From: Flavobacteriales bacterium
Lineage (GTDB): Bacteria; Bacteroidota; Bacteroidia; Flavobacteriales_F; PHOS-HE28
Assembly (NCBI GenBank): GCA_023382455.1
Contig: JAHDVX010000008.1
Coordinates: 62,001-126,000 of the forward strand
Reading direction: 5' to 3'
DNA length: 64,000 nucleotides
Positions 39,611 to 47,941 of this stretch are shown here, piece after piece. A program made the translations under genes and the position numbers. How positions within the stretch are numbered: the first letter of the stretch is position 1; every line of letters starts with the position of its first letter. The notes below the pieces were generated by a model. That model was not told the DNA's origin. It saw nothing but the letters and a program-made list of their open reading frames with translations, and searched no databases.

Positions 39611-40492
39611 TCAGTTGATCGCGCGGAATTTCTCCTGGAGCCCGTTCACCAGGATGCGCTGCTGCTCCACCTCCGCCTGTTTGGCCTGCTGATCCTCCCC
39701 GTTCTTCTTCAACTCCCAGCGCAGGTCGTCCAACTTCTTCACCGCGTCCTGCAGGGTGTACTCGGCACGCCTGGCCCGGTCCTGCCAGAGGCGGAGCTCC
39801 TTCTGCCTGGCCTTCCCGGCGGCGACCTGTGCCGTGCTGTCCAGGCCTGCCGTGTCCGGCGCCGCATTCAATTCCTGCAAGCGCTTCCGCGCCGCCTCCT
39901 GGTCACTCGCAGCCCGGTCGCGGCGCTGTTCGGTCTTCCGTAGATTGTTCTCCGCGCGCTGTCCCTCGCGCTTCAGCATGTCCAACTGTCGTTCGGCCAA
40001 GGCCAGCTGGCGCTGCCCGCGCTCCCAATCCGTGCGGGCCAGTTCCCGCTTGAGGGCCACCATGCGCTGGCGCACCCATTCGCGACATCCGTCCTGTTCG
40101 CGCGGCGGTGAATCGGGGCCTACGTAGCCCGCCGTGGTGAAGAAGGCGATGTGCGCCGTGACGTTGGAGGTGCCTTTGCCCTTTTCCACGGCCACCAGGA
40201 TGCGCAGGGTGTCCGAAGAGGCGTTGGGGATGCGGGCCGCCTCGCCGATCATCTCCTTCCTGCCGCCCACCTTCATGCTCACGCCCTTGAGCTCATTCTT
40301 CCAAAAAGCGGTCACCTCGCGCTCCGTGGCCTGCTCGAAGCTGGCATCGAACGTGGGGTGCACCCCATTGCTGAACTGGAAGGCACCCTGCACCGGTAAC
40401 GTCTGGGCCCGACCGGCCAGGGGGCAAGCCAGCATGAACGCCAACGCCACCGGGGTGCACCAAGGCAGGATCCGAACAGACGACTTGCTCAT
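39611..40492 (-). CDS. Exported coiled-coil protein, paralogue of the gene at 56977
   Basis: This 293-residue protein has a signal peptide (about residues 1-29, ending PLAGRAQ), a short beta-rich region (about 35-130) containing FWKNELKGVSMKVGGRKEM, and a long charged coiled coil (about 140-290) rich in Arg, Glu and Gln. Domain order and the ELKG..K.GGRK segment resemble the protein at 56977-57876. I do not recognise a named family. The start overlaps the DUF502 stop (ATGA), which sets it at 40492. Confidence 0.75.
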   Translation of the reverse strand: MSKSSVRILPWCTPVALAFMLACPLAGRAQTLPVQGAFQFSNGVHPTFDASFEQATEREVTAFWKNELKGVSMKVGGRKEMIGEAARIPNASSDTLRILVAVEKGKGTSNVTAHIAFFTTAGYVGPDSPPREQDGCREWVRQRMVALKRELARTDWERGQRQLALAERQLDMLKREGQRAENNLRKTEQRRDRAASDQEAARKRLQELNAAPDTAGLDSTAQVAAGKARQKELRLWQDRARRAEYTLQDAVKKLDDLRWELKKNGEDQQAKQAEVEQQRILVNGLQEKFRAIN

Positions 40493-41064
40493 TCCTCGTC
40501 CACGCGGGTCACCCCGCCGCTCAGGATGAATTTCATCACCTCCGCTGCCTTGGCATCCACCGGGTTGACGGCCGATCGGGGCACGATGAAGAGCCGTCCG
40601 CTCCATGCGAAACTGTAGGGCACGTACACGGCCACATGATCAGCGGCCATGCCCAGGTGGGTCAGGTCCTCTTGGGTAAGAAAGCCCAGCTGCCCCAGGC
40701 CCGATCCATCCTGCGGGGTGATCAGCACCGGGCGGTCAAATTTCTTTTTGCTGCCCACCAGGCCTTCCATGAGGTCCTTCAGCGCATCGTACACGGTCTT
40801 CAGGAAGGGCACGCGCCGCAGCAGGTCGTCGCCGATCTCGGCGATGCGCTGGTAGAGGAAGGTGGAGCCGAGCCACCCGATGATCACGATACTGGCCAGG
40901 ACGATGAGGAGGCCGAGGCCGGGGATGTCCACATGGACGATCTGGTCCAACCAGGCGAGCGCCTCGTACGCCACCAGGCCGATCACGGCCACGGGCACGA
41001 TCAGCAACAGGCCGCGGAAGAAATAGCCCAGCAGGATGCGGCCGATGTTCCGTTTCTCGTTCAT
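40489..41064 (-). CDS. DUF502-family membrane protein
   Basis: This 191-residue protein has two transmembrane helices (about 11-36 and 48-70) and the DUF502 core: IPGLGLLIVL, RVPFLKTVYDALKDLM and VLITPQDGSGLGQLGFLT. It ends with an acidic tail. The family is widespread and of unknown function, possibly envelope-related. It is the first gene of a three-gene minus unit with the coiled-coil protein and the EamA transporter. Confidence 0.9.
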   Translation of the reverse strand: MNEKRNIGRILLGYFFRGLLLIVPVAVIGLVAYEALAWLDQIVHVDIPGLGLLIVLASIVIIGWLGSTFLYQRIAEIGDDLLRRVPFLKTVYDALKDLMEGLVGSKKKFDRPVLITPQDGSGLGQLGFLTQEDLTHLGMAADHVAVYVPYSFAWSGRLFIVPRSAVNPVDAKAAEVMKFILSGGVTRVDEE

Positions 41065-41068
41065 GGTG

Positions 41069-41076
41069 CTAAAATA
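41069..41076 (-). promoter_or_regulatory. -7-like box 4 bases before the DUF502 gene
   Basis: On minus, TATTTTAG followed by CACC and ATG. Confidence 0.4.
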
Positions 41077-41151
41077 TCCCCGGGTGGCTTGTCGGTTGCT
41101 GGGCTGGGAAAAGGAGAATGGGTCGCTGCGTGGCGAAGCGTTCGAACCGGT

Positions 41152-41502
41152 TCAGGCATCCAGCAAGGCCTGTACTTTGCGCGGCAGGGAGGCACGCACC
41201 AGGGCGTAGCTGTGTTCCAGCAGTTCCTTGATCAGTGTGTCCTTCACGCTGCCATCGGTGAGTACGGTGTTCCAGTGCTTCTTGTTCATGTGGTGGCCGG
41301 GAATGATGCCCGCATGGGTTTCCCGCAGTTCCACGGCGTGTTCCGGATCGCATTTCAGGTTCACGGAGGCAAATGTTTCCAGGTCCGCAGCCGCAAAGAT
41401 CTTGCCAGCCACCTTGAACACGAGGGTGTCCGGGCCGAAGGGCGTTTCCTCGGTGGCACCCGGCAAGTCGAGGCAGAGCTGCCTGAAGCGCTCGATGTTC
41501 AT
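41152..41502 (-). CDS. MmcQ/YjbR-family protein
   Basis: This 116-residue protein of the YjbR/MmcQ DNA-binding-like fold shows FRQLCLDLPGATEETPFGPD, VFKVAGKIFAAAD, SVNLKCDPE and GYHMNKKHWNTV-like GHHMNKKHWNTV. The family is small, cytosolic and of unknown biochemical role. The start overlaps the cyclase stop by four bases, placing it at the end of the pheS-hemW run. Confidence 0.9.
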   Translation of the reverse strand: MNIERFRQLCLDLPGATEETPFGPDTLVFKVAGKIFAAADLETFASVNLKCDPEHAVELRETHAGIIPGHHMNKKHWNTVLTDGSVKDTLIKELLEHSYALVRASLPRKVQALLDA

Positions 41503-42260
41503 GGCATCGGGGCGTAGAGCACGGGCCTGCTGGGCGCGGCGTCGTTGATGAAGTGCGGCAGCTGCAGCTCGAGGATGTACTCACCGTCGTGCACCTCATC
41601 GGGCACGTAGATCATCTCGGTGATGGTGCGGTGCAGATCAATGGTGCGGGGATGGTCCCAGAAGGCGTGGTGTGCGGCGAGCCTGCCCTCATCGCGCTCG
41701 CGGTCCACACTGGGCAGGTCCAGCAGCAGGTGCTTCACGCCGATGCTGCGCAGCCAGGCGCATGCCTCGGCCTCGATGAAGGGCGGGTCGGTGTCCGTCC
41801 ATACGCGGATCCGCTTCTCCGGGGGGTTGGGCCAGGTGCGGATGACGAAGGCCTCGGGCGCGCGCTCGCCCACGGTATCGCGCAATTGCCCGAGGGTGAT
41901 CACGCGGGCCGTACCCTCGGCGGTGCGCCGTTCCTCGGGCAACACGCTCACCAATTGCGCCGTGAACCAGTACCGCTTCAAAAGCCCCCCCACAGGATGG
42001 ACCACCCGGTCAATGTGGCCCACGCTCTCGGTGTGCGTACCGTTGCCGTGGGGATTGAACACGGCATCGCGGAAATTCACCGGCGCACCTTCCTCCACGG
42101 CGTAGCAGCGCCGGCCGTCGTTCACCGGTGTGAAGCGGGGCGGGCCCACATACCAGGCACGCGGGCCGGGGCTGTCCGCGTCCAGGGGGATCGAGAGGTC
42201 GATCGGTCGGTCGAGCGCGATGCGCCAGGTGCGTCCTTGGTGTGTGATCACGGCGATCAT
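41499..42260 (-). CDS. Cyclase / kynurenine-formamidase-like hydrolase
   Basis: This 253-residue protein is of the cyclase family (PF04199), metal-dependent hydrolases that include bacterial kynurenine formamidase. The metal motif appears as NPHGNGTHTESVGHI (about residues 70-84), close to the canonical HxGTHxDxPxH but with Glu-Ser replacing Asp-x-Pro. The N-terminal IDLSIPLDAD and the later HLLLDLPSVDRERD are also typical. The substrate cannot be assigned. No tryptophan-degradation gene is nearby. It overlaps hemW and yjbR by four bases each. Confidence 0.82.
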   Translation of the reverse strand: MIAVITHQGRTWRIALDRPIDLSIPLDADSPGPRAWYVGPPRFTPVNDGRRCYAVEEGAPVNFRDAVFNPHGNGTHTESVGHIDRVVHPVGGLLKRYWFTAQLVSVLPEERRTAEGTARVITLGQLRDTVGERAPEAFVIRTWPNPPEKRIRVWTDTDPPFIEAEACAWLRSIGVKHLLLDLPSVDRERDEGRLAAHHAFWDHPRTIDLHRTITEMIYVPDEVHDGEYILELQLPHFINDAAPSRPVLYAPMP

Positions 42261-43396
42261 GTGGCGGGCATGAAGAGGTCCGAGGCGATGCGGTCCGCGA
42301 AATGGCGGCCTTTGGCGGTGAGGAGCAGGCGGCCGTCGCGGATCTCCAGTTCGTCCAGCGCAAGGTAACGGTTGAGGGTGGATGCATTCAGGCGGCTGAA
42401 CTCATCGCCCAGCGGGGCCAGCTCCACGCCCCAGATGGTACGCAGGCCGGTCATCAACCGTTCATTGATGCGCTGCGCCGGTGTGAGCGTCTCCTGCTCC
42501 CAATAGCGGTCCCCCCGCTCCACCCCCTGGGCATAGCGCACATTGTTGGCCACGTTCCATCGGCGGTGCAGGCCGTCGTAGGAATGGGCCGAGGGCCCGA
42601 TGCCCAGGTAGGGCACGCCTTGCCAGTAGCTGGTGTTGTGGCGGGCAAAATGGTCTTCCTTGCCGAAGTTGCTGATCTCGTACTGCACCAGTCCGGCGCG
42701 GTGCATGCGCTGCATCAGGTGCTCGAACTGCGCGGCCTGGTCGGCATCCGCGGGCAGTTGCACGCGCCCGTCGGCCACCTGCTTGTGGAGGGCGGTGCGT
42801 GTTTCCACCGTGAGGCAGTATGCGCTGAGGTGCGGCATGCCGTGGTCCAGGGCGATGGTGAGCTGCTCATCCCATTCGGCCAGGTCCATGCCGGGCAGGC
42901 CGTAGATCAGGTCGATGGTCCACGTGGCCAGGCCGGCGCGTGCCAGCCGCGCGATGGCCTCCAGCGATTGCCGCGCACCGTGGGAGCGGTTCATCCAGCG
43001 CAGGCGGTCCTCGCGGAAGCTCTGCACACCGAGGCTCACCCGGTTGATGCCCAAGCCCTGCCAGGCATCCAACGCCCCGGCGTGGATGTCGTCCGGATTG
43101 GCCTCCAGGGTGATCTCCGCATCGGGCGCCACCGGCGCCAAGGAGCGCACATCGCCCAGCAGCATGGCCAGTTCATCAGGCCCCAGCAGGCTGGGCGTGC
43201 CACCACCGAAGTAGATGGAATCCAACGGCTCATCCTTCAGCTCGCCGATGCGTTCGCGCAGCTCCCGCCGCATGGCAGCAAGCACGGGTTCCTTGGTGCG
43301 CAGCGACGTGCTGAAATGGAAATCGCAATAGGTGCACGCCCGGTGGCAGAAGGGGATATGAAAGTAGAGGCCGGCCACGTTCGGGTGGTGCTGCAC
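42257..43396 (-). CDS. hemW: Radical SAM haem chaperone HemW
   Basis: HemW binds haem and a 4Fe-4S cluster and inserts haem into respiratory proteins. It was formerly called oxygen-independent coproporphyrinogen oxidase. The N-terminus LYFHIPFCHRACTYCDFHFS carries the radical SAM CxxxCxxC motif, followed by YFGGGTPSLL and QSFREDRLRWMNRSH. No ATG exists near the family start. A GTG at 43396 (MQHHPNVAGLYF) lies 7 bases after a clear TACATTCG box and gives 379 residues. GTG 43378 is the alternative. It overlaps the cyclase gene by four bases. Confidence 0.92.
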   Translation of the reverse strand: MQHHPNVAGLYFHIPFCHRACTYCDFHFSTSLRTKEPVLAAMRRELRERIGELKDEPLDSIYFGGGTPSLLGPDELAMLLGDVRSLAPVAPDAEITLEANPDDIHAGALDAWQGLGINRVSLGVQSFREDRLRWMNRSHGARQSLEAIARLARAGLATWTIDLIYGLPGMDLAEWDEQLTIALDHGMPHLSAYCLTVETRTALHKQVADGRVQLPADADQAAQFEHLMQRMHRAGLVQYEISNFGKEDHFARHNTSYWQGVPYLGIGPSAHSYDGLHRRWNVANNVRYAQGVERGDRYWEQETLTPAQRINERLMTGLRTIWGVELAPLGDEFSRLNASTLNRYLALDELEIRDGRLLLTAKGRHFADRIASDLFMPAT

Positions 43397-43403
43397 GGAG
43401 GCC

Positions 43404-43411
43404 CGAATGTA
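43404..43411 (-). promoter_or_regulatory. -7-like box 7 bases before the hemW GTG start
   Basis: On minus, TACATTCG then GGCCTCC and GTG. It supports the GTG start and a promoter internal to the minus-strand run. Confidence 0.45.
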
Positions 43412-43428
43412 CCCCACGTCGCCGTGGT

Positions 43429-44685
43429 TCACCCGAAGAGCAGCCGCAGGTAGAAGCCCGGTCTCTTCAGCCGTGCCCGCAGGTCCAGATCGTTGAACAT
43501 GCAGCTGATGGTGTCCGCCAGCACGGGGTTGCGCACGGCCTTGCCCACCACGAAGTTGAACAACCACGGGCGGTTGGCCAGTTGCTGCAGGCGCGCGCTG
43601 GTGGCCAGTTCCTGGCCCATGCGCTTCCAGACGCGGGCATCGTACGCGGCCAGCTTGGCCGCTGGGATCGCTCCGTTGGGGTTGGCCTGCAAGGCATCAG
43701 CCGCCACGTTCGCCGCGTGCACGCCGCTGATCATGGCATGGCTGATGCCTTCGCCGGTGAAGGGATCGATGAGGTGCGCGGCATCGCCCACCAGCAGATA
43801 GCCCGCGCCACTGATGCGCCGCCGCTTGCTGGCCAAGGGCAGGCCCATGCCCTGCACGGGGCCTTCCACATGGGCCGTCGCGAAGCGTTCCCGCAACAAC
43901 GGATGGCTGCCCAGCAATTGCGGCAGCAGCTTCTTCAGGTCGGCGCCGCGCTTGCGCACCATGTCGCTGCGCAGCCCCAGGCCCACGTTGGCGCGGCCAT
44001 CGGGCAACGGAAAGATCCACAGATAGCCCGGCAGCAGCTCCTTCAGAAAGATCAGCTCGATGAAGCCCTGCGGGTCCAAGCCCTTCACGCCGTTGTAATA
44101 GACACGCACGCCGGCGCAGTGGTGGCGCGGCTCCATGGGCAGGCCGGCCACCTGCCGCGAAAAGGACGAATGGGCGCCGGACGCGTCGATGAGCAGGCGG
44201 CAGGTGATGGCAAGTCCGGTCCTGTCCTCGCGCTGCGCCACGATGCGCCAGCCGTCCACCGTGCGTTCAAAGCCCTTGGCGCTCGTGCCTTCCAGCACTT
44301 GTATGCGTCCATCCCGCTTCACGGCATCCAGCAGGAACCGGTCGAACTGTAACCGGGGCAGGATGGCACCGGGGGCCTCGCCCACACCGGTCTCGCGGCT
44401 GAAAGGCACGCGAAGGCTGTTGCCGTCGGGGGCGGTGAAGGTGACGCCCCAGCTCGGGGCCAGGCCGGACTGTGCGCGCAACTCCTCGGCCAGCGCGGGG
44501 TCCAGGCGTTCCAGGGCGCGCATCACCTTGCCGCTGAGCGCATCGCCGCACACCTTGTCGCGGGGAAAGACGGCCTTGTCCAAAAGCAATGTGCGCACAC
44601 CATGCCGTGCCATTTGCAAGGCCGCAGCGCTGCCGCCAGGGCCTGCGCCGATGATGCAGACCTCCGCGTGCAGGGCCTCGTCCAT
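43429..44685 (-). CDS. FAD-dependent geranylgeranyl-reductase-family oxidoreductase
   Basis: This 418-residue flavoprotein has the Rossmann motif EVCIIGAGPGGSAAALQMAR at the N-terminus, followed by the VFPRDKVCGDALSG cysteine motif and the second FAD motif LVGDAAHLIDPFTGEGISHA near residue 290. These are the signatures of the geranylgeranyl reductase / digeranylglycerophospholipid reductase family. The substrate is not evident; Bacteroidota members are often linked to lipids or flexirubin-like pigments. The start at 44685 follows the pheS stop by 7 bases. An upstream in-frame ATG inside pheS is less likely. Confidence 0.87.
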   Translation of the reverse strand: MDEALHAEVCIIGAGPGGSAAALQMARHGVRTLLLDKAVFPRDKVCGDALSGKVMRALERLDPALAEELRAQSGLAPSWGVTFTAPDGNSLRVPFSRETGVGEAPGAILPRLQFDRFLLDAVKRDGRIQVLEGTSAKGFERTVDGWRIVAQREDRTGLAITCRLLIDASGAHSSFSRQVAGLPMEPRHHCAGVRVYYNGVKGLDPQGFIELIFLKELLPGYLWIFPLPDGRANVGLGLRSDMVRKRGADLKKLLPQLLGSHPLLRERFATAHVEGPVQGMGLPLASKRRRISGAGYLLVGDAAHLIDPFTGEGISHAMISGVHAANVAADALQANPNGAIPAAKLAAYDARVWKRMGQELATSARLQQLANRPWLFNFVVGKAVRNPVLADTISCMFNDLDLRARLKRPGFYLRLLFG

Positions 44686-44692
44686 GGCGGGA

Positions 44693-45745
44693 TCAGCCGC
44701 GGAAGGCGCCATCGGTGAACTGTTCCAGGAAACGCACGTCGTTCTCCCAGTACAGGCGCAGGTCGGGCACGCGGTAGAGCAGCTGCGCGATGCGCTCCAC
44801 GCCCATGCCGAACGCGAAGCCGCTGTACACCCCGGGGTCGATGCCGCAGTTGGCCAGCACGGCGGGGTCCACCATGCCGCAGCCCATGATCTCCACCCAG
44901 CCGCTGTGCTTGCACACCGTGCAGCCCTTGCCGCCGCAGATGGTGCAGCTCATGTCCACCTCGGCGCTCGGCTCGGTGAAGGGGAAGTAGCTGGGCCGCA
45001 TGCGGATGGCCACTTCCGGCCCGAACATCGATCTGGTGAAATAGTCCAGGGTGCCCTTCAGCTCGGCGAAGCCCACGCCCTTGTCCACGTAGAGCCCCTC
45101 CACCTGGTGGAACATGCAGTGCGCCCGCGCGCTGATGGCCTCATTGCGGTACACGCGCCCCGGCGAGATGGTGCGGATGGGCGGCTGGCCGGCCTCCATC
45201 ACGCGCACCTGCACGCTGGAGGTATGTGTACGCAAGGCCATGTCCCCGGCTCCGCTCGGACCATGGCCTTGCACGAAGAACGTGTCCTGCATGTCCCGGG
45301 CGGGGTGCTCCGGCGGGAAGTTCAGCGCGCCGAAGTTGTGGCGGTCGTCCTCCACCTCGGGTCCTTGGCTCACGGTGAAGCCGATGTGCCCGAACACGTT
45401 GATGATGCGCTGCCGCACGATGCTGATAGGGTGCAGGCTGCCGGCATGGGCGGTGAGCACGGGCCGGGTGGCGTCCACGGCGTCATCGGCCGAGGCGGGT
45501 CCCGCCTCGGCGGCGGCCTTCAGTTCCTCCCACCGGCTGCGGGCGGCTTGTTTCAGTTGGTTCAAACGCTGGCCCCAAAGGCGTTTCTCCTCCGGCGGCA
45601 CGTTCTTGAAGGCATCGAGCAGGGCGGTGACCTTGCCGTTCTTGCCCAGCATGCCTATGCGGAAGGCCTCCACGGCATCCGGCGTCGGGGCCACGGCGGC
45701 ACCCAGTTCGGCCTCCACGGCCGCTATCTGCTCCTGCATGTTCAT
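44693..45745 (-). CDS. pheS: Phenylalanyl-tRNA synthetase alpha subunit
   Basis: This class II aminoacyl-tRNA synthetase subunit charges tRNA-Phe with PheT, which is not in this window. The 350 residues have an N-terminal coiled coil (MNMQEQIAAVEAEL), then HPISIVRQRIINVFGHIGF, motif 2 around MRPSYFPFTEPSAEVD, and motif 3 GFAFGMGVERIAQLLY. The ATG overlaps the stop of the PPIase gene (ATGA), so the two are coupled. Confidence 0.96.
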   Translation of the reverse strand: MNMQEQIAAVEAELGAAVAPTPDAVEAFRIGMLGKNGKVTALLDAFKNVPPEEKRLWGQRLNQLKQAARSRWEELKAAAEAGPASADDAVDATRPVLTAHAGSLHPISIVRQRIINVFGHIGFTVSQGPEVEDDRHNFGALNFPPEHPARDMQDTFFVQGHGPSGAGDMALRTHTSSVQVRVMEAGQPPIRTISPGRVYRNEAISARAHCMFHQVEGLYVDKGVGFAELKGTLDYFTRSMFGPEVAIRMRPSYFPFTEPSAEVDMSCTICGGKGCTVCKHSGWVEIMGCGMVDPAVLANCGIDPGVYSGFAFGMGVERIAQLLYRVPDLRLYWENDVRFLEQFTDGAFRG

Positions 45746-46449
45746 TGGATCACGCGCATCCACATCCGAATGTCCGCCAAGGGCCGGTCGTTGCCGTCGG
45801 TGGGCTGCTCCGCGATGCGGTCCAGCACATCCATGCCCTCCACCAATTGGCCGAAGACGGTATAGTTCCCGTCCAGGTGGGGGCTGCCGCCCTCTTTCCA
45901 GTACACGTCCTTCTGCGCTGCGGTGTAGTGAAGGTCCAGGCTGTCGGGCTTGCCGGCATTGATCCGCTCCTCCATCCGCAGCAGGTCGGAGGGCAGCCAA
46001 CTGCGGCCCTGCACGATGTAGAACTGGCTGCCGCTGCTGCGCTTTTCGGGGTTGATGGCGTCGCCTGCTCGGGCAGCGGCCAAGGCCCCCTTGCGGTGAA
46101 AAAGCTCCGGCCGGAACTCGGCGGGCAGGGTATAGTCCGGTCCGCCGTTGCCCAGCGGCTTGGTGCGGTCCCCGGCCTGGCGGCTGTCGGGGTCGCCGCC
46201 CTGGATCATGAAACCCTCGATCACCCGGTGGAAGAGTGTGCTGTCGTAATAGTGTTCGCGGACCAGCTTCAGGAAGTTGTCGCGGTGGACGGGCGTTTCA
46301 TTGTACAGCTCCACCACCATGCGGCCGGCCGTGGTGTTGATCTCCACCAAATGTCTTGTGGTGGATTGGCCGTGCACCCGGAGGTGTGCGCCGGCCATGG
46401 CCAGCATGCCCGCCAGGAGCAGTAAACGGACGCTGAATTGCCTGCGCAT
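45742..46449 (-). CDS. Exported cyclophilin-type peptidyl-prolyl isomerase
   Basis: This is a periplasmic or exported proline isomerase assisting protein folding. The 235 residues start with a signal peptide (MRRQFSVRLLLLAGMLAMAGAHLRVHG). The cyclophilin core follows with VVELYNETPVHRDNFLKLV, TLFHRVIEGFMIQGGDPD and SGSQFYIVQG, and ends TVFGQLVEGMDVLDRI. An insertion of about 50 residues after SQFYIVQG is common in Bacteroidota copies. ATG 46476 (MKPKVRIP) is an alternative start. It is the first gene of the pheS-hemW run. Confidence 0.92.
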   Translation of the reverse strand: MRRQFSVRLLLLAGMLAMAGAHLRVHGQSTTRHLVEINTTAGRMVVELYNETPVHRDNFLKLVREHYYDSTLFHRVIEGFMIQGGDPDSRQAGDRTKPLGNGGPDYTLPAEFRPELFHRKGALAAARAGDAINPEKRSSGSQFYIVQGRSWLPSDLLRMEERINAGKPDSLDLHYTAAQKDVYWKEGGSPHLDGNYTVFGQLVEGMDVLDRIAEQPTDGNDRPLADIRMWMRVIQ

Positions 46450-46460
46450 CGTCGGGATCC

Positions 46461-46515
46461 TTACTTTTGGCTTCATTCGCGCCGTGAAATGCGGCAGCGG
46501 GGCCGCCAAAAGTAA
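46461..46515. promoter_or_regulatory. Symmetric divergent promoters for PPIase and lipoprotein genes
   Basis: TTACTTTTGG (46461-46470) and its exact complement (46506-46515) place a TACTTTTG -7 box on each strand (46462-46469 plus, 46514-46507 minus), both exact TAnnTTTG matches. The plus box has a TTG 21 bases upstream (46438-46440). The two transcripts would start within the 35 bases between and run divergently across each other's promoter. Confidence 0.65.
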
Positions 46516-46530
46516 CCAACACGTTCTCCC

Positions 46531-46914
46531 ATGCCCTTGAAGGCCATTCTCGTTGCCGGTCTCCTGTTGATCCTGGGTGCCGGGCTCGGCAGCTGCAACA
46601 AGGAAAAGGACACCAAGGCGGTGATCACCGTGCTGGACACGGCGGGCACACCGCTGTACGGTGTGCTGGTGAAGCTTTACGCCAACCCCACCACGCCCCT
46701 GCAAGCCGATTTCTCCCGGTTGAACAAGGAGGGCACCACCTCATCCGACGGGAAGGTGACCTTCGATTACTCCGAGTTCTACAAGCGGGGGCAGGCCGGA
46801 TTCGCCGTGCTGGACATCCTGGCGGAAAAGGACTCGCTTTCAGGAAAGGGCATCATCCGGATCGAGGAAGAGCAGACCAACGAGGAGACGGTGGTCATCG
46901 CCGCGGGGAACTGA
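46531..46914 (+). CDS. Small lipoprotein with a carboxypeptidase-regulatory-like fold
   Basis: This 127-residue lipoprotein has the signal MPLKAILVAGLLLILGAGLG followed by the lipobox cysteine of GSCNKEKD. The mature part (KAVITVLDTAGTPLYGVLVK and TSSDGKVTFDY) resembles a single transthyretin-like/CarboxypepD_reg or prealbumin-like beta-sandwich domain. The function is unknown. Its 3' end overlaps the convergent gene by 20 bases. Confidence 0.8.
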   Translation: MPLKAILVAGLLLILGAGLGSCNKEKDTKAVITVLDTAGTPLYGVLVKLYANPTTPLQADFSRLNKEGTTSSDGKVTFDYSEFYKRGQAGFAVLDILAEKDSLSGKGIIRIEEEQTNEETVVIAAGN

Positions 46915-47263
46915 CCTCGGGCAAGTGCTCCCCGAAGTAGCGCACCACGGCTTCGCGCATAAACTGTTCCTGCTCCTTGACGGACATTTCGGGCAGCGGC
47001 TTCACGCGTTGGAAGTGCGGCCACCCGTCCTGGTCCCGGCGCTCCTCCCGGTAGTAGCCGTAGGGAGCCAGCAGCGCCGAGACGGCGATGTGCATCAGGT
47101 CGATCTTCTCATTCTTGGAGAACTCCCTCACCCCCTGCCCCAGTTCCTGGATGCCGATCAGGAAGAGGATGCCGTCCAGGTCCATCGGCATGCCGAACTG
47201 GTCCTCCAAGCGCTTGAGCAGGCCGCGCCACTGTGCTTCAAAAACCAGGTCCATTTCCGGCAT
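46895..47263 (-). CDS. Conserved hypothetical protein of Bacteroidota
   Basis: This 122-residue cytosolic protein has AQWRGLLKRLEDQFG, the repeated-looking LDGILFLIGIQELGQG, KNEKIDLMHIAVSALL and YYREERRDQDGWPHF. It resembles a short conserved protein found near cvpA and pheS in related genomes, but I cannot name a function. The start (MPEMDLVF at 47263, or MDLVF at 47254) lies just after a TACCTTCG box. A much longer in-frame extension to 49240 is antisense to real genes and is not used. Confidence 0.75.
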   Translation of the reverse strand: MPEMDLVFEAQWRGLLKRLEDQFGMPMDLDGILFLIGIQELGQGVREFSKNEKIDLMHIAVSALLAPYGYYREERRDQDGWPHFQRVKPLPEMSVKEQEQFMREAVVRYFGEHLPEVSSPRR

Positions 47264-47271
47264 GCGGGGCG

Positions 47272-47279
47272 CGAAGGTA
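47272..47279 (-). promoter_or_regulatory. -7-like box before the 46895-47263 gene
   Basis: On minus, TACCTTCG, 8 bases upstream of the ATG at 47263. Confidence 0.4.
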
Positions 47280-47367
47280 GTGCGGTGGGCCAGGGCCGCC
47301 GGGCGGAGGACACCGGCCGCATCCGGTAAAGGCACCGCCGAACGGGTGGATTTTCCCGGTAGGCCCT

Positions 47368-47375
47368 TAGACTTG
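47368..47375 (+). promoter_or_regulatory. -7-like box 5 bases before cvpA
   Basis: TAGACTTG followed by TCCGC and ATG, with one mismatch to TAnnTTTG. Confidence 0.35.
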
Positions 47376-47380
47376 TCCGC

Positions 47381-47932
47381 ATGAACTGGTTGGATTGGCT
47401 CCTGGTGACGCTGGGCGCCGTGGCGGCGGTGCGTGGTTTCCTGCATGGTTTCGTGGTGGAGGTGGCCTCCTTGGTGGGCGTGGTGGCGGGCATCTGGGTG
47501 GCCAGCCGTTACAATGCCTCGGTGGCGGGTTGGCTGGGACTGGACCTGGAAAACGAAGCCCTCTCCTTCGTGGTGGCCTTCATTGGTGTGCTGTTGCTGG
47601 TGATGCTTGCGGCCAAAGTGATCACCAAGGCGATGGACCTGGCCATGCTCGGCCTGCCGAACAAGGTGGCGGGCGCCTTTTTCGGCGTGGTGCGCACGCT
47701 GTTCATCGTGAGCGTGGTGCTCAACCTCCTGGTCAGCAAGGCCGGTCCCGGTGGTCTGCTGTCCTCGCACACGATCCGTGGATCCGTGCTGTTCCCGCCG
47801 GTGCGCGCAGTAGCGCCCTTGGTGGTACCTGCCTTTGGCGACAGCCATTGGGTACAGCAGGCCGTGGATCGGTTGAAATCGGGTCTGGACAACGCTGACC
47901 CCGCTCAGCCTCCGAGCGGTGCGAAGGAATAG
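47381..47932 (+). CDS. cvpA: CvpA-family membrane protein
   Basis: This 183-residue protein has four transmembrane helices and the family pattern MNWLDWLLVTLGAVAAVRGF, then GFVVEVASLVGVVAGIWVAS and the AFFGVVRTLFIVSVVLNLL segment. CvpA proteins are inner-membrane proteins needed for colicin V production in E. coli and for envelope integrity elsewhere. It precedes the PLP-enzyme gene by 9 bases. Confidence 0.9.
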   Translation: MNWLDWLLVTLGAVAAVRGFLHGFVVEVASLVGVVAGIWVASRYNASVAGWLGLDLENEALSFVVAFIGVLLLVMLAAKVITKAMDLAMLGLPNKVAGAFFGVVRTLFIVSVVLNLLVSKAGPGGLLSSHTIRGSVLFPPVRAVAPLVVPAFGDSHWVQQAVDRLKSGLDNADPAQPPSGAKE

Positions 47933-47937
47933 CTTCG
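47930..47937 (+). promoter_or_regulatory. -7-like box 4 bases before the PLP-enzyme gene
   Basis: TAGCTTCG followed by CGCC and ATG. It overlaps the cvpA stop codon (TAG). Confidence 0.4.
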
Positions 47938-47941
47938 CGCC

